Program-made: the position numbers and the translations under genes
Part shown: piece after piece, positions 53,301-64,000 of the stretch
Layout: every line of letters starts with the position of its first letter
Position numbering within the stretch: position 1 is the stretch's first letter
NCBI GenBank assembly: GCA_011799875.1
Contig: CM022299.1
Location: 36,786,755-36,850,754, forward strand
DNA from: Thinopyrum elongatum
Lineage: Eukaryota; Streptophyta; Magnoliopsida; Poales; Poaceae
Direction of reading: 5' to 3'
Length of the DNA: 64,000 nt
Notes under the pieces: generated by a model
Database searches by the model: none
Told to the model about the DNA's origin: nothing
The model's input: only the letters and a program-made list of their open reading frames with translations

Positions 53301-55914
53301 CCATTTAGCAGGTTTATTAGTTTACAATTAATAATTCTAGTATTACGCAAATTCACATTTCATACCGAACAGCTGTTTGACAATTTCATATCAGGCACAT
53401 AAATGTATTTTAACATCACTGTACGATAGCTACCTGAAAACAGTACAGTACATCATATAGCTAGTTCACCTTCATAAAAACAATATTAGAACAATATATT
53501 CATCTTCTATTTACTAATTGGAGGCACCATACAAACTCCCATGTTAATCCACATCATTAAGAATATTTTAACCATTGATTCTATGTAATTGATTTATCTT
53601 GACCTTACGATTTGCGTTACATTATTCTTGCTGGAAAAAATACACAATCTGACCCAACCTACACGTAGGTAATGAATAACAGAAGAAAAAAAACATCCCT
53701 CCTAGAAACCACGTACAGAATTATTAAAAAAAAACATACTACATAATTCTAAAAAAAATGCCCTCCCAACGAGCCACGTACATAATCCTTCCACGTTCCC
53801 AACCCATCTCCGTGTGGAGTCCTTCCTCCTAGAGTCCTACCTATCACATCTACCTATTCTGCTTTGCCTCCCTCCGTTAGGTCCAGATTAAGACATTCCC
53901 TCAAATCCTCCCGTCCCGTCCCATGATCTTCCACGGCCTGCTCCGCCGACGTTCTCTCGAGTGCTCCTGTCCCCCGACCTTCCACGGCCTACTCCGCCGG
54001 GAGTGTCACATCCAGCCTCAAAATCAAGAAGCCGCAGTTTTAGCCATCCCACCAGCACCGTCGTATGCTTTCCATGGCACTGCTCTACCAGGAGCGTCAC
54101 CTCGGGCTCAGGTTTGAGAGGCTGCAATTTTGGTTGTATCAACAATGCCATGGTCATCAGCGGTCCAGGTAATGCAGTGCACACAACCGTCTTATATGAC
54201 CCCAGGTATCCTCTTCGGCTAAACACTGATTTCTCGGATTCACCCAGTAGGCAATATGTGCAAACTGCAACCTTCCATGTGTAATCATTAGGATACTAAC
54301 ACACTGACACCTCTATTTTTTTAATCTCATCATGGTATATATAGCTTTTGTTGGACGGCTTTTTAAACTATGCCATCAGCCACTACAGAGATAAATAGAT
54401 TGTCTTTTTGATAGATCTTCTACTCCATGTTTGTTTATGATCGAAGCTCACCCGCTGTATAGCTGTTTTTTCCATTGTTTTCATAGCAATCAGTCTTAAG
54501 TGGTTGTGTCACTTTTAGTTCTGTTCTTAATACTGTATTAGCTGATCCAAAGTTTTCTTCTTACAGTTTTTTATTTTGTCTAGGTATCCTCAGTACGACA
54601 CAAGGCTTGACTTAGAGTTCTCTCAAGTTCCTTTTGTTTTGTCTCGGTATCCTCAGTACCACACAAGAGTTGTCTGAGAGTTCTCTACTTAGTTCATCAA
54701 ATATTATCCTCATCTGTGATCAAAGCCATTTTGGATCAGGAAACTACATGGAGGTAAAAGAGATTTTGTGCATTGAAAATCCATGCACAACATCCAAGAA
54801 GTTTCTGTACTTGGAGCACATAGTACTGTAATAATGCAATCTCTATGAAGAATATCATCAAGTAAGAGAGATACATGGCAAGTTTATGTCGTAATGTACT
54901 ACTCTGCATGTATTTCCTAAAATTGTACTGAAATAGTTCCTTATTTCCTAAAGCTTCAGTTGATTCAATATTTATGTTAACAAATAAGAAGCACATTTGG
55001 GAATGATTCTGATCTGTATACATAACTCAAATTTCAAATCATTGTTCTTCTCTTGGGGGAGTTGGTGCAAAATCTACATGAAAACCATTTGAAGTCCAGG
55101 ACCGGAGGTGATGCTCTTTGTTCCAGTTTCTTATGTATATATGTAAGAATTTTTCTATAGTAGGCTGATATATTCAAACCTGTTGATACTTTTAAGGCTA
55201 TCGGCATCATGCCAGTGCAAGGCAAGCACCACGTCTCTTCCTCCAATTATCCCATCAGTAGCATGTGACAATGGCATATGTCTGATGAAATCACACGAGA
55301 ACAACCATGGACCCAGCTTGGAGGTGCCTCATTCGCCATTATTTTTTACACCTCTCATTTGCCATTTTGTTGAGTAGGGCGTCATGATTTAGAATAGTAT
55401 TTGACCTGCTGAGCTCACAGTGTTCTGCATCTATTCAATTGTCCACGTACTGTTGAAATTAAAATTCGTCAGTTTTCTAATGAGTTATATTTTTGTTCGT
55501 TCGGAGAGAGCTTGCTTAGTGCATCATTAATCTGTATTGTTTGTAAGAATTATTTCTTCTAAACATTCCAATCTTTACCTGTTCAAGGCTTCCATCTCAG
55601 CTAATATTATTCTGTCGTTAGTTCTTAAATATTCTATCCTGCAAGTTTTGTGGCTACAACCAAACAAAATGTCAGTCCAAATACGATATTCTTAGCCATG
55701 ATGTACTAACTAGCCTTTTCTTTTCTCCATATAATGTAACTGCCGTTGACTTAATTTGGTGGGAAATGCCCATGGTTTCTTGCAAAGAATCATGATTATT
55801 GATTGTGTGAAAAAAATAGAATAGCAGCCAGTTTGATACAACTTATTTTGGCAGTAAGTTCTATTTCAGAAAGGAGGTGCATGTTGATACTCTGTAATCA
55901 CGTCTACTTCTAAA
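53301..55914. other. Long region without a supported gene
   Basis: AT-rich with a GC-rich island at 53760-54200. Small open frames there (from 53961 and on the opposite strand) show no domain. A 63-bp direct duplication (about 54574-54636 and 54637-54699, sharing GGTATCCTCAGTAC) is present. Probably the interior of the transposon beginning at 52747. Confidence 0.35.
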
Positions 55915-55919
55915 TGTTA

Positions 55920-58900
55920 TGTTGCGCCCCCAGCTCAATCGTGCACTAATCATACACGCAAATGCACACGATCAAGCCTAAGGACTCACGGGAAGATATC
56001 ACAACACAACTCTAAAACATAAATAAAGTCATACAAGCTTTATATTACAAGCAAGGGGCCTCGAGGGCTCGAATACATAAGCTCGCATACAAGCGTCAGC
56101 GGAAACATCAGATATCTGAGTACAGATATAAAAGAAAACACAGATAGGCCCTTAATAGCCGGGGCAAAAGAAAACACTATGATCGAAAGGCGCAGGCCTC
56201 CTGCCTGGGACCCTCCGAACCTACTCCTGGTCGTCGGCCAACTCGTAGTAGTATCCACCCTCGGGGTAGTAGTAGCGATCGTCGGCGGGGGCAGCTGTAT
56301 CCGGGGCTCCGTCATCTGGTTGCATCAAACGGATATGGGGGAAAAGAGGAAGCAAAACAACCGTGAGTACTCATCCGAAGTACTCAGCAAGCAAGGATCT
56401 ACACTACATATGCAACATTATCAAAGGGAGGCTCTATATGTGGACTGGGCTACAGAAATGCCAGAACAGAGAGAAGGCCTAGTCCTATCGAAGACTAGCA
56501 TCTTCAGCGGTCTTGCAGCATTAGAAGAGTGTAGATTAGTACAGCATAAAGTAGTAGTATCATTAAGTATCAACCTCGGCCAGAGATCCTCCCTCGACTC
56601 CCTGCGAGAAAGCGATCCCAGAGCCATACTATCCATTTCTATCCAGTTCTAGTTGTATCGATCGGGATACAACTCCGAGCGTCCGTTACTGAGGATCCGG
56701 CTATGCATAGATTAGTTTTTCCCTGCAGGGGTGCACCAACTTACCCACCACGCTCGATTAACTCTGGCCGGACACACTTTTCTTGGTCATGCCCGGCCTC
56801 GGCCAAACGATACACCACAACCCTACCTAGAGCTCAGCAGAGAGGTCCCCGTCGGTCTACATCCTAAGCGCTCGGGGGTCTTGGGCCATCGCCCCTCACC
56901 CTCCGGGTCGTTGCGCACATGGCTCAGATCCAAGCACCACCTCTGTCGTGGATGGCGCCAATCACTCCATGCCGCACTGCTGAACTGGACGTCTGACAGA
57001 GCTTTCGGCTGATGCATACGATGCAAAGTGCCCATAACTATTCCCGCGTGATGGTTAGTGCTAACGGGCCAGAGGCCCACTCAGATCATATATCCAAATC
57101 GTAGTGTATTGGCAGTGCGGTAATGAGCAGAGACTCACGTTCTATGTGACCCCGTCGCCCCGTATCGAGGACTTGCGGCAAGGGCTAAGAATGCCCGACC
57201 ACGCATCGTATTCATATCTCGGGCACCCTCCTGGTTAACCCGTCTCCACAACACTCGCCACTTAGGCTCACGCGGGTACCCCTCAGGGTCAACCCGCCTT
57301 TCCAAGTATCAATTGTAAAGTCCAAGTATCCGTATGTCCATATCATCAGGGGAATCCGAGGTATCACCCTCATTGGATTCCTACTCGATGTAACCATCAA
57401 GGTGAACTCGGAGGAATCACCCTCGATGGGTTCACACTTGAGGTGTTGCACGACGGCTTCGTTATTGGAAGTGGTGAAGGAGGAATCACCCTCGATGACC
57501 ACGACCGAGCAACTACTCCACAGAGTTAACATCGGAAGTGCTTACGAGGTATCACCCTCGGCACTCGAAAGTAACACTGCAGTGTCGTACAGGTAAAAGG
57601 GATGTGATGTGCGGTGCTGGGGCCTGGTCGTCGAGTCTTCCGATGATCCAGCGGGGCAACCGGGACAAGTGGGGTCACTGGGGTCTCTATCCAGCCTATA
57701 CTAAGCAGTTTAGGATAAGTAGGTAGGTATCAACAGCAGTTACAAAATAGGCTATGCATCAGAATAGGATAAAACAGTAGCAGCAGCAATTCTAATGCAA
57801 GCATAAGAGAGAAAGAATAGGCGATATAGGCATGCTCAAGGGGGGGGGGTGCTTGCCTGGTTGCTCGGCGGCAAAGGCAAGGTCGTCAACGGTGTCGTCG
57901 GGCTCCTGAGCTGCGTCGGTCTCGGGAACTGCGTCTGTAGCGGGGTCTACCGAGAGAGAAGAGGGGGAGGAAACAGATAAATACACGGCAAACATATGCA
58001 ATGCAAAGCATGCTATGCTAACGTGCAGTGCAGGGTTGCCTAAAGACATATCTAAATCATTTTAGTTATTTTAGGATTAAAGTTGGTTTTATTAACCGGA
58101 GTATATGCACTATTCATCTACCGGAAATAGGCTAAAAGTTGTGGGTTCACCTTCGTAGAGGGCCCTGACACAGAAACAGATGGCACAGTTGGATTCGTCT
58201 CGTCGTTCTGAGCAACTTTCATGTATAAAGTTTTTCAATCTGAGCTACGATTTAATTTCTATGATTTTACAAAGTTTTATTGATTTTCTGGATTTGTTTA
58301 ATCATTTTAAATCAACATTATCCAGAATAGTAATTGATGATGTCATCATGACATCATGCTGACATCAGCAGGTCAACTGACCGGTTGACAGGTCAAACCT
58401 GACATGTGGGGCCCTACTGTCATAGATAGAGCTAATCCAGTGTTTAATTTAAACGAAACTAATTAGTTAGGGGTGTGGTCCCACCTGTCAGTGAGTGATT
58501 AACTAACTAATCTAATTAACAATTTAATTAGCAGTTTAATTATTTTTGAAAAATCGTTTTAAACAGGCAGGGCCCACAAGTCAGCGACATGGGGCCAGCC
58601 TAGTCAGCGTGGACTGGGTCAAAGGTCCAGGGGGACCCAGCTGTCATTGACTAGGTCAATCCTAGTCAGTGGTTGACTAGTCAACTGGTTCCAGTGGGAT
58701 CCAGTGGTTAGTCTCTGTTAGTCTAACAGATATTTAAACTAATTTAATTAGTTAAACAGCAGGGGTGGGGCCCAGATGTCAGTGGGTATTAGTATTTGGT
58801 TAACTAGTCCTAATACTAATCGCTACAGTGATCGGGGCCATGGTCAGTGCCTGTTTAGGCTCGGGTTAGGGCTAACTAATTGCTAGGTGGGACCCGCCGG

Positions 58901-60364
58901 AGTTCAAACTGCATGCACGCGCGCCGGCGACAGCACGCCGGCGAGGCCGAACGTGGCGGCGGCGGTCGGAATCGCGCTACAGGCCATGGTTTCGAGCGCG
59001 GTTTGGCCCTACGATTAGCTGGCGGAGTGTCGCGTCCAGTGCAGCAAGCAGCAGCAGCTGGGATGGCCGGAGCTCGCCGGAAACAAGCTCGCGGCGGCGA
59101 CGGGTTTCGGGCTCCGGTGGAAAGCGGGGCAACCGCGTGCAAACGACTAAACGAGCGGGCGGCGAAGCTAGCAAGGCCCTACGCGACGTGGTGAACTTGG
59201 CGGACACGGTTCCGTGACCATCTGGTTACCGGAACGCCACCGACGATGAAGCCATGTGGCGGCGCATTCGACTATGGTGATGAGGGAGGTTACGGGCGCG
59301 GGAGGAGATGGGAAAGAGGGGATTACGGCGCGGTGCTCACCGCGGGGACGCACGATGGTCCGGCGATAAGCTTAGCAGCCGCAGTGTAGTGGATCGACGC
59401 CGGCGAGGTTCGGTGGCTGGAGCATTGGCGGAGTCGATCCAGTCGATGTGCTTCTCCCCGGAATGAGCTGGTCCTTCCAGTCGAGGCAGGAGAGGCAGAG
59501 CAAGCTCCTGGACCGGTCGTAGCAAAGAGGGAACGCCGGTGGCCGCGACGGCGTGAGCGGCGCGGCGTCGAGCTCTCGGGCGCCGCCGAAATCCGCGTGA
59601 GAGAGAGTGAGGGAAGGGGAAGAGTGAGAGGGAGAGGCCAGGGGGGCGCCAGGGCTTGCCCTTATCCACTGCGGGCGGCGTGAGGGCGAGCTGTCGAGCG
59701 AGGAGAATGGTGGTGGGGGTGGGGGGGGGGGGTTTTGTTTGTTTTCTGTGTTTTGGGGGTTCTTGGCGTAGGGTGCGGTCGGTGGGGGTGCGGGCGCGGC
59801 GATAGTGCGCGCGGTGAACAGAGGAGGTAGGGGACGGTGCCAGGTGGGCTGGGCCTCCCTGTAGCCACTTAGGCCCAGGCACATGGGCCTTTTTTTTTCC
59901 TTTTCTTCTATTTTGCTTTCTGTTTTTCTTTTGTTTTTTAGTTTTGCAAAATGTTTAGCCACCAATTAAGTACTGTAAAATATGTGGCTTTGCCCAATAT
60001 TTACAGTGCAATATTAGTCACTGCTAGAAAATGGTTTGAAGCCACTGTGATTTCATTTGGATTTTAATTAAATGAATATGGATTAAATATCTCTGTTTTG
60101 GTTCTGTTTCTTACTGTTTGAGTCACTTAACTAATTTAGTATTTGTTGAATATAATTTTAGAGTTGTCTCTGGATTATTTACAATATTATGAACATTTTA
60201 GTTCCTAGATTTGAACAACTTTTATTTTCACTTTAAATTAATTTGAAGTTTGAATTATGAGTTTAAAATGCATTATGATGCAAATGATGACTATGCACTG
60301 TTAATCTTGCTGACATGGCATCAACTAAGCGTGATCACTGTGGTTAATTACATGGGGTGTTACA
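55920..60364 (-). mobile_element. Solo LTR of about 4.4 kb (LARD/Sukkula-like size class)
   Basis: Plus-strand ends TGTTGCGCCC and GGGGTGTTACA give TG...CA termini. TGTTA flanks both sides as a 5-bp target duplication (55915-55919, 60365-60369). The length of 4445 bp with no coding region fits the giant LTRs of Triticeae large retrotransposon derivatives. The minus strand opens TGTAACACCCC, as does the plus-strand element at 60647. An alternative right end at 60404 (CGTAACA then GTTA) has a poorer target duplication. Open frames inside are GC-driven. Confidence 0.65.
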
Positions 60365-60646
60365 TGTTATAGCTTGGTGTTAAAATCACAAGCCAGGTCG
60401 TAACAGTTAGCTTTACACAGCTACTTTTCATACGTTCGAAGTTTATTATTACTCAAAGTACTGCTAGATTGTAGTTCGTATGTAGATGTCGTTGAGAATT
60501 TCTTTTCTTAACTGATCACACTGTACTACCTAATATCAGTTTCGTATCGGATTTTGTGAACTGGCATGCATCCCATGACTCGCACGATATCTCCAATTCA
60601 ACTGCAAACATGTTTAATCTATATACATATTAAACGAGGATGAAAG

Positions 60647-63600
60647 TGTAACACCCCAAAAATTTAATCATATTTTTATTAAATAAAATTTGGCCAGAAT
60701 TAAAATTTTGAATTTTTACTAGGTCTTTTATTATTTTCAGAACCATTTTCTGTTTCTGTTTATCAAAATTCTTCCCTCCATATAGAAATTTTTGGAATAA
60801 TATTGTGGCTCTGGTAGTTTTCTCAAATTATTTCAATTACATTTTAATAATAGTAAGAATTATTTTCATAATAAAAATTGCCCAAAACAATTATTTTAAT
60901 AGCTATTTCTATACTTTAAATGTTTCTGTTGCACTACAACTATTTTAAATAATTCTTTTAAAACCCCACAAAAATTATGAGGTGTCATGTGATGCCTACA
61001 TATCACTTTTATGAAAAACCTAACTTAGTCTTTTGAAAAATTTGAGTGAAACAATCTCTTTTCAATTCTGTCCAGTAATTGAGTTTCTACTACAACCTCT
61101 ATTTTCCTTGCTCCAAAAATCCTGAAATTTTTCCCACTCATAGTCCTTCCAACGAAACCCTTAAGTCCATAATATCAGCTCCATTTGCACCTTTTTAGTT
61201 CACCAAATATTCCTCTAAAGTTTCTGTCCAGAACAGAAATTCACCAAAACTTGTACTAGCAAGTTATTCTTTTTGACAATCCAACTCCACCATCCTCTCT
61301 ACCATTCAACGAGACACCATCCTGGCAATTTATACACCTAACAAAGTTGCCTGGCTAGCTCTAACATTCTGTCGAACAGCTTGAGGACATAATAGAAATC
61401 TAGCATCCTTCTAAACAGCAAACACCATTTGATCCTATGGCCAAACCAGAATGTCTATCATCTTTTTCATCCCATAAAATGCCACCCTGCCAAGTTTCAT
61501 AATCAACAAAGATCTCTAGTTGCCTCTAGCATTTCTTCAAGCAGGTTGTGGGCACGCCCAGAGCGCGTCTAGAGCGCCTGGACTGCAGCCGACGGCGCCC
61601 GAAGCCGTGCACCCCAGCTCCACCTCCCCTGGCTCCCCTTCGTGCCCAAGCCGCCACCTGCAACCTCCCCGCATCCCCCTCCTTGTCACCTGGCGCCGGC
61701 CAGCCACCGACCCGAGCCACCGCCATCGTCTCCCACCCGGATATGCCACCGCCCAGCGCCGCCACCCGTCACTGTCAGCACCGTCCAGGGGCACCTGGCC
61801 CAATCCGCAGCTGCCAGCAAGCTTCCTCCTTAACTCCCAACCGCCTGAGCCACTGCCGTCCATCACCGACCATGCCAACCGCCATCAATCGCCGCCGCCG
61901 TTGTGACTTCTCTGGGAAGCCACGGAACAGCCTCCCCGGCACTATAAAAAGGGGCCCCGAGCTCACCCCTACCCTCACCACTTCTCCCCCTTCCCCCTGT
62001 AAGCTCCCCAAGCAACCAGACGACCAGGGGAAGCCGTCTTCTTCCCCTCCGGTGACCACGGTCTCCGCCACTGTCTCGATGGTTTCGAGCCAACCAGGGC
62101 CTCACCCTCTCCACTGCCACCACCAACAGATTCCTCTTGACCCCACGGATCCATCCCCGCTGCCAATTTCGCCGGAGGTTGCCCATAGACGAAACGGCCA
62201 AAACGCCTCCGCCAGAGTCCTCGGGAAGACCTCGTCGCCGGCGACCTCGTACTCCTCCTCGATCGTTCCCTACCTCCACAGATTCGCCGTGATCCCCTAA
62301 GTACGTGGATGGCCTCAGATCCCCGAGAGGTGCCTCCTATTGCCGGCAATCGTTGCCGGCGTGCCTTCTCTGTTCGGTCAAGGAAGAGGAGGGAGAAGGC
62401 CAGTTGACCGGGGTTAAATCCGACAGGCGGGACCCGCTCGTCGATGACTGGAGGTCCACGCCAGCGTGGATAAGTGGAGACAGGTTCTCCTCGGAACCGT
62501 TTCCGCGCGAAGAAAACGTATTTTCAGGAATACGTCTTCGACGTCGACGCCCTTCCGCGCAGTAGATCGACAGGGCTCGGCCCAGTGGTGTTTTACTGTT
62601 AAACCCCGCCAGGGCGTGCTATTGCTCTTCTCTTTTTCCTTTCCAGCAAGACCAAAAAAAAATTCCACAGAATCCATTTCAAGCCCAAATTTAGTGATTC
62701 AAATTTCTACGGTCTTATGAAAACATGCTCTATTTATCTAGATTAGGTGAACATTTTTTTTTCCTGAGCATTATGATCACTGGGTCAATTAAAAATCCCT
62801 TTTAATCAATTGTTTCAGCTTAGAAACTCTCTAGATAAATCATATGAACTCCAAATAATTTAATTCTTTTTCTGGTATTTCTAATTTTTCGTCTAGTTTA
62901 TTATAGTATTTATTTCAAAAAAAAATTGAAACAATTTTTGGCACTATTTTTGAATTATGTGGTAATTCAAATATTTTTGAAAATAGGAAATGGAGGGAAG
63001 ATAAAGTTTTCAAACTTTTGAAGTGCACCCAATATTTCTGCATGCTCAAGGCAAGCATCTTGAACACTTGATATGGCGAATGCATGGTAGTTTATTTGCT
63101 AGAATAATTTAAACATGACTATGTTAAATTCAAACTAAATTGCATATTGCTAGTAGTGCTTGCATGGTTTGAATTCGAGTAAATTTTGCATGCATGTAGT
63201 GTTGGTATGTTTCATCATACCGTGCATCGTGTGTGGCCATGACTAACTTACAGGAGCAGGCATAAGTGAAATATCGTTACCGGCAGGAGGATGATCACGT
63301 TGGAGCGTGATCATACGTTGTTTGTTGTGCATGTTGGAGCATGCAAGGGTTGTGGCCCTGTTGGGATTGCTGTTGAAGGAATACCTTGTTGTGCTAATCA
63401 TTGCAGGAAACTTAATGCCTCCTGAGTCGACCATAGATCGAGTCTTGTTCCGGTAACCCCCATACTTGTTTCATGCTGCCACAGGTTCCTGCCACAGGTA
63501 GGGTATGGTTCAGTAAGTTGATAACCCCTTTCCATGCACACACCGTACAGAGGGCCACGATGAGGGTTTCCCAGGGATCCAGGACTAAATCTTGTCATTG

Positions 63601-64000
63601 GGTCAGGGGGCATGGGTGTTTCCAGTTGTGACTGAGAGGGGGGCACCCCTTGTAATCCGCGCGTATTAATAGTGATCCCATGCAGGACGTTGGTCTCTCC
63701 GTCTCAGAGTTTTTCTTAAATGATGCCTTGGGTGATTCCTGGCATCCGGAAAGTTAATCTGGTGTGTGTTGGTCAGGTGTGTTTTCAACCCAAAGACCGT
63801 AATGGGAATTAGTCAGTGTCACGGTACTGACTAAAGAAATCCTTTACCTGTGGGTAAAGAGTACACCCTCTGCAGAGTTTAAACCTATTCGAATAGCCGT
63901 GTCCGCGGTTAAGGGCTACAGTCTGGGTTGGTCAAGTGTCGATCTTAGTGTCGGTCTTCGGAGGAAATACTAAAAATGTGCCTGAATTGTTTTTGCTGAA
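60647..64000 (+). mobile_element. Long LTR (5' part), possibly related to the 4.4-kb solo LTR, plus orientation
   Basis: Opens TGTAACACCCCAAAAATTTA, is AT-rich to 61500, then GC-rich. A good TATA string (ACTATAAAAAGGGG) at 61941-61954 precedes a leader-like region, as expected of U3/R. No gag or pol appears before the window ends, so the LTR exceeds 3.3 kb. Open frames at 61520-62300 on both strands are GC-driven and not treated as genes. Confidence 0.55.
61941..61954 (+). promoter_or_regulatory. TATA box of the long LTR
   Basis: ACTATAAAAAGGGG in the GC-rich part of the LTR, plus orientation. Confidence 0.5.

Noticed and set aside
56179..56652. 157-aa frame in the 4.4-kb solo LTR
   Set aside because: Short, no domain, inside a repeat known only as non-coding LTR in this size class.
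61548..62300. 250-aa Pro/Ser-rich frame in the long LTR
   Set aside because: It overlaps a TATA string and open frames on the other strand and shows no domain; best explained as GC-rich LTR leader.

Overview
The window reads as nuclear DNA of a grass of the wheat tribe (Triticum/Aegilops type). It holds an intact 151-aa class I small heat shock gene that closely resembles wheat HSP16.9 and a BARE/WIS/Angela-type solo LTR. It also has Stowaway MITEs with CTCCCTCCGT ends and a large CACTA element with GGTCCCGGTT palindromes. Host genes occupy under 10 kb; nearly everything else is nested, decaying transposable elements.

Region 1 (1-9.1 kb) is a receptor kinase locus of the LRK10L/WAK-like type. 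Four consecutive exons (the first cut by the window edge) each encode an extracellular GUB_WAK_bind domain, and the three complete ones begin with their own ATG and signal peptide. All four end in a phase-1 splice donor. They precede one shared set of exons: a 36-nt linker, a membrane span with juxtamembrane region, and a Ser/Thr kinase. The layout suggests alternative first exons that exchange the ectodomain on one kinase. The kinase has a Val in place of the conserved Glu of the APE-type motif. Two degraded copies of the kinase 3' end follow.

Region 2 (9.1-18.3 kb) is a GC-rich relic split by a complete 5.3-kb copia element on the minus strand (148-bp LTRs, 5-bp target duplication), then the heat shock gene on the minus strand with TATA box and heat shock elements.

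Region 3 (18.3-41.7 kb) is a nest. It holds AT-rich repeat DNA, Stowaway MITEs, a Harbinger-type element containing a hAT-like element, and a BED-finger hAT derivative. The largest nest is a hAT element (26711-41702, 8-bp target duplication) split by a 12.7-kb CACTA element (3-bp target duplication). The CACTA carries a broken TNP2 transposase and a broken TNPA-like/Ulp1 protease gene.

Region 4 (41.7-64 kb) has a small retroposon with a 17-bp target duplication and a small unrecognised gene with a TATA box. Further along lie a degenerate Athila-like gypsy gag-pro element interrupted by the BARE-type solo LTR, and a region with 45-bp tandem repeats. The window closes with a 4.4-kb solo LTR and the start of a second, possibly related long LTR in the opposite orientation.
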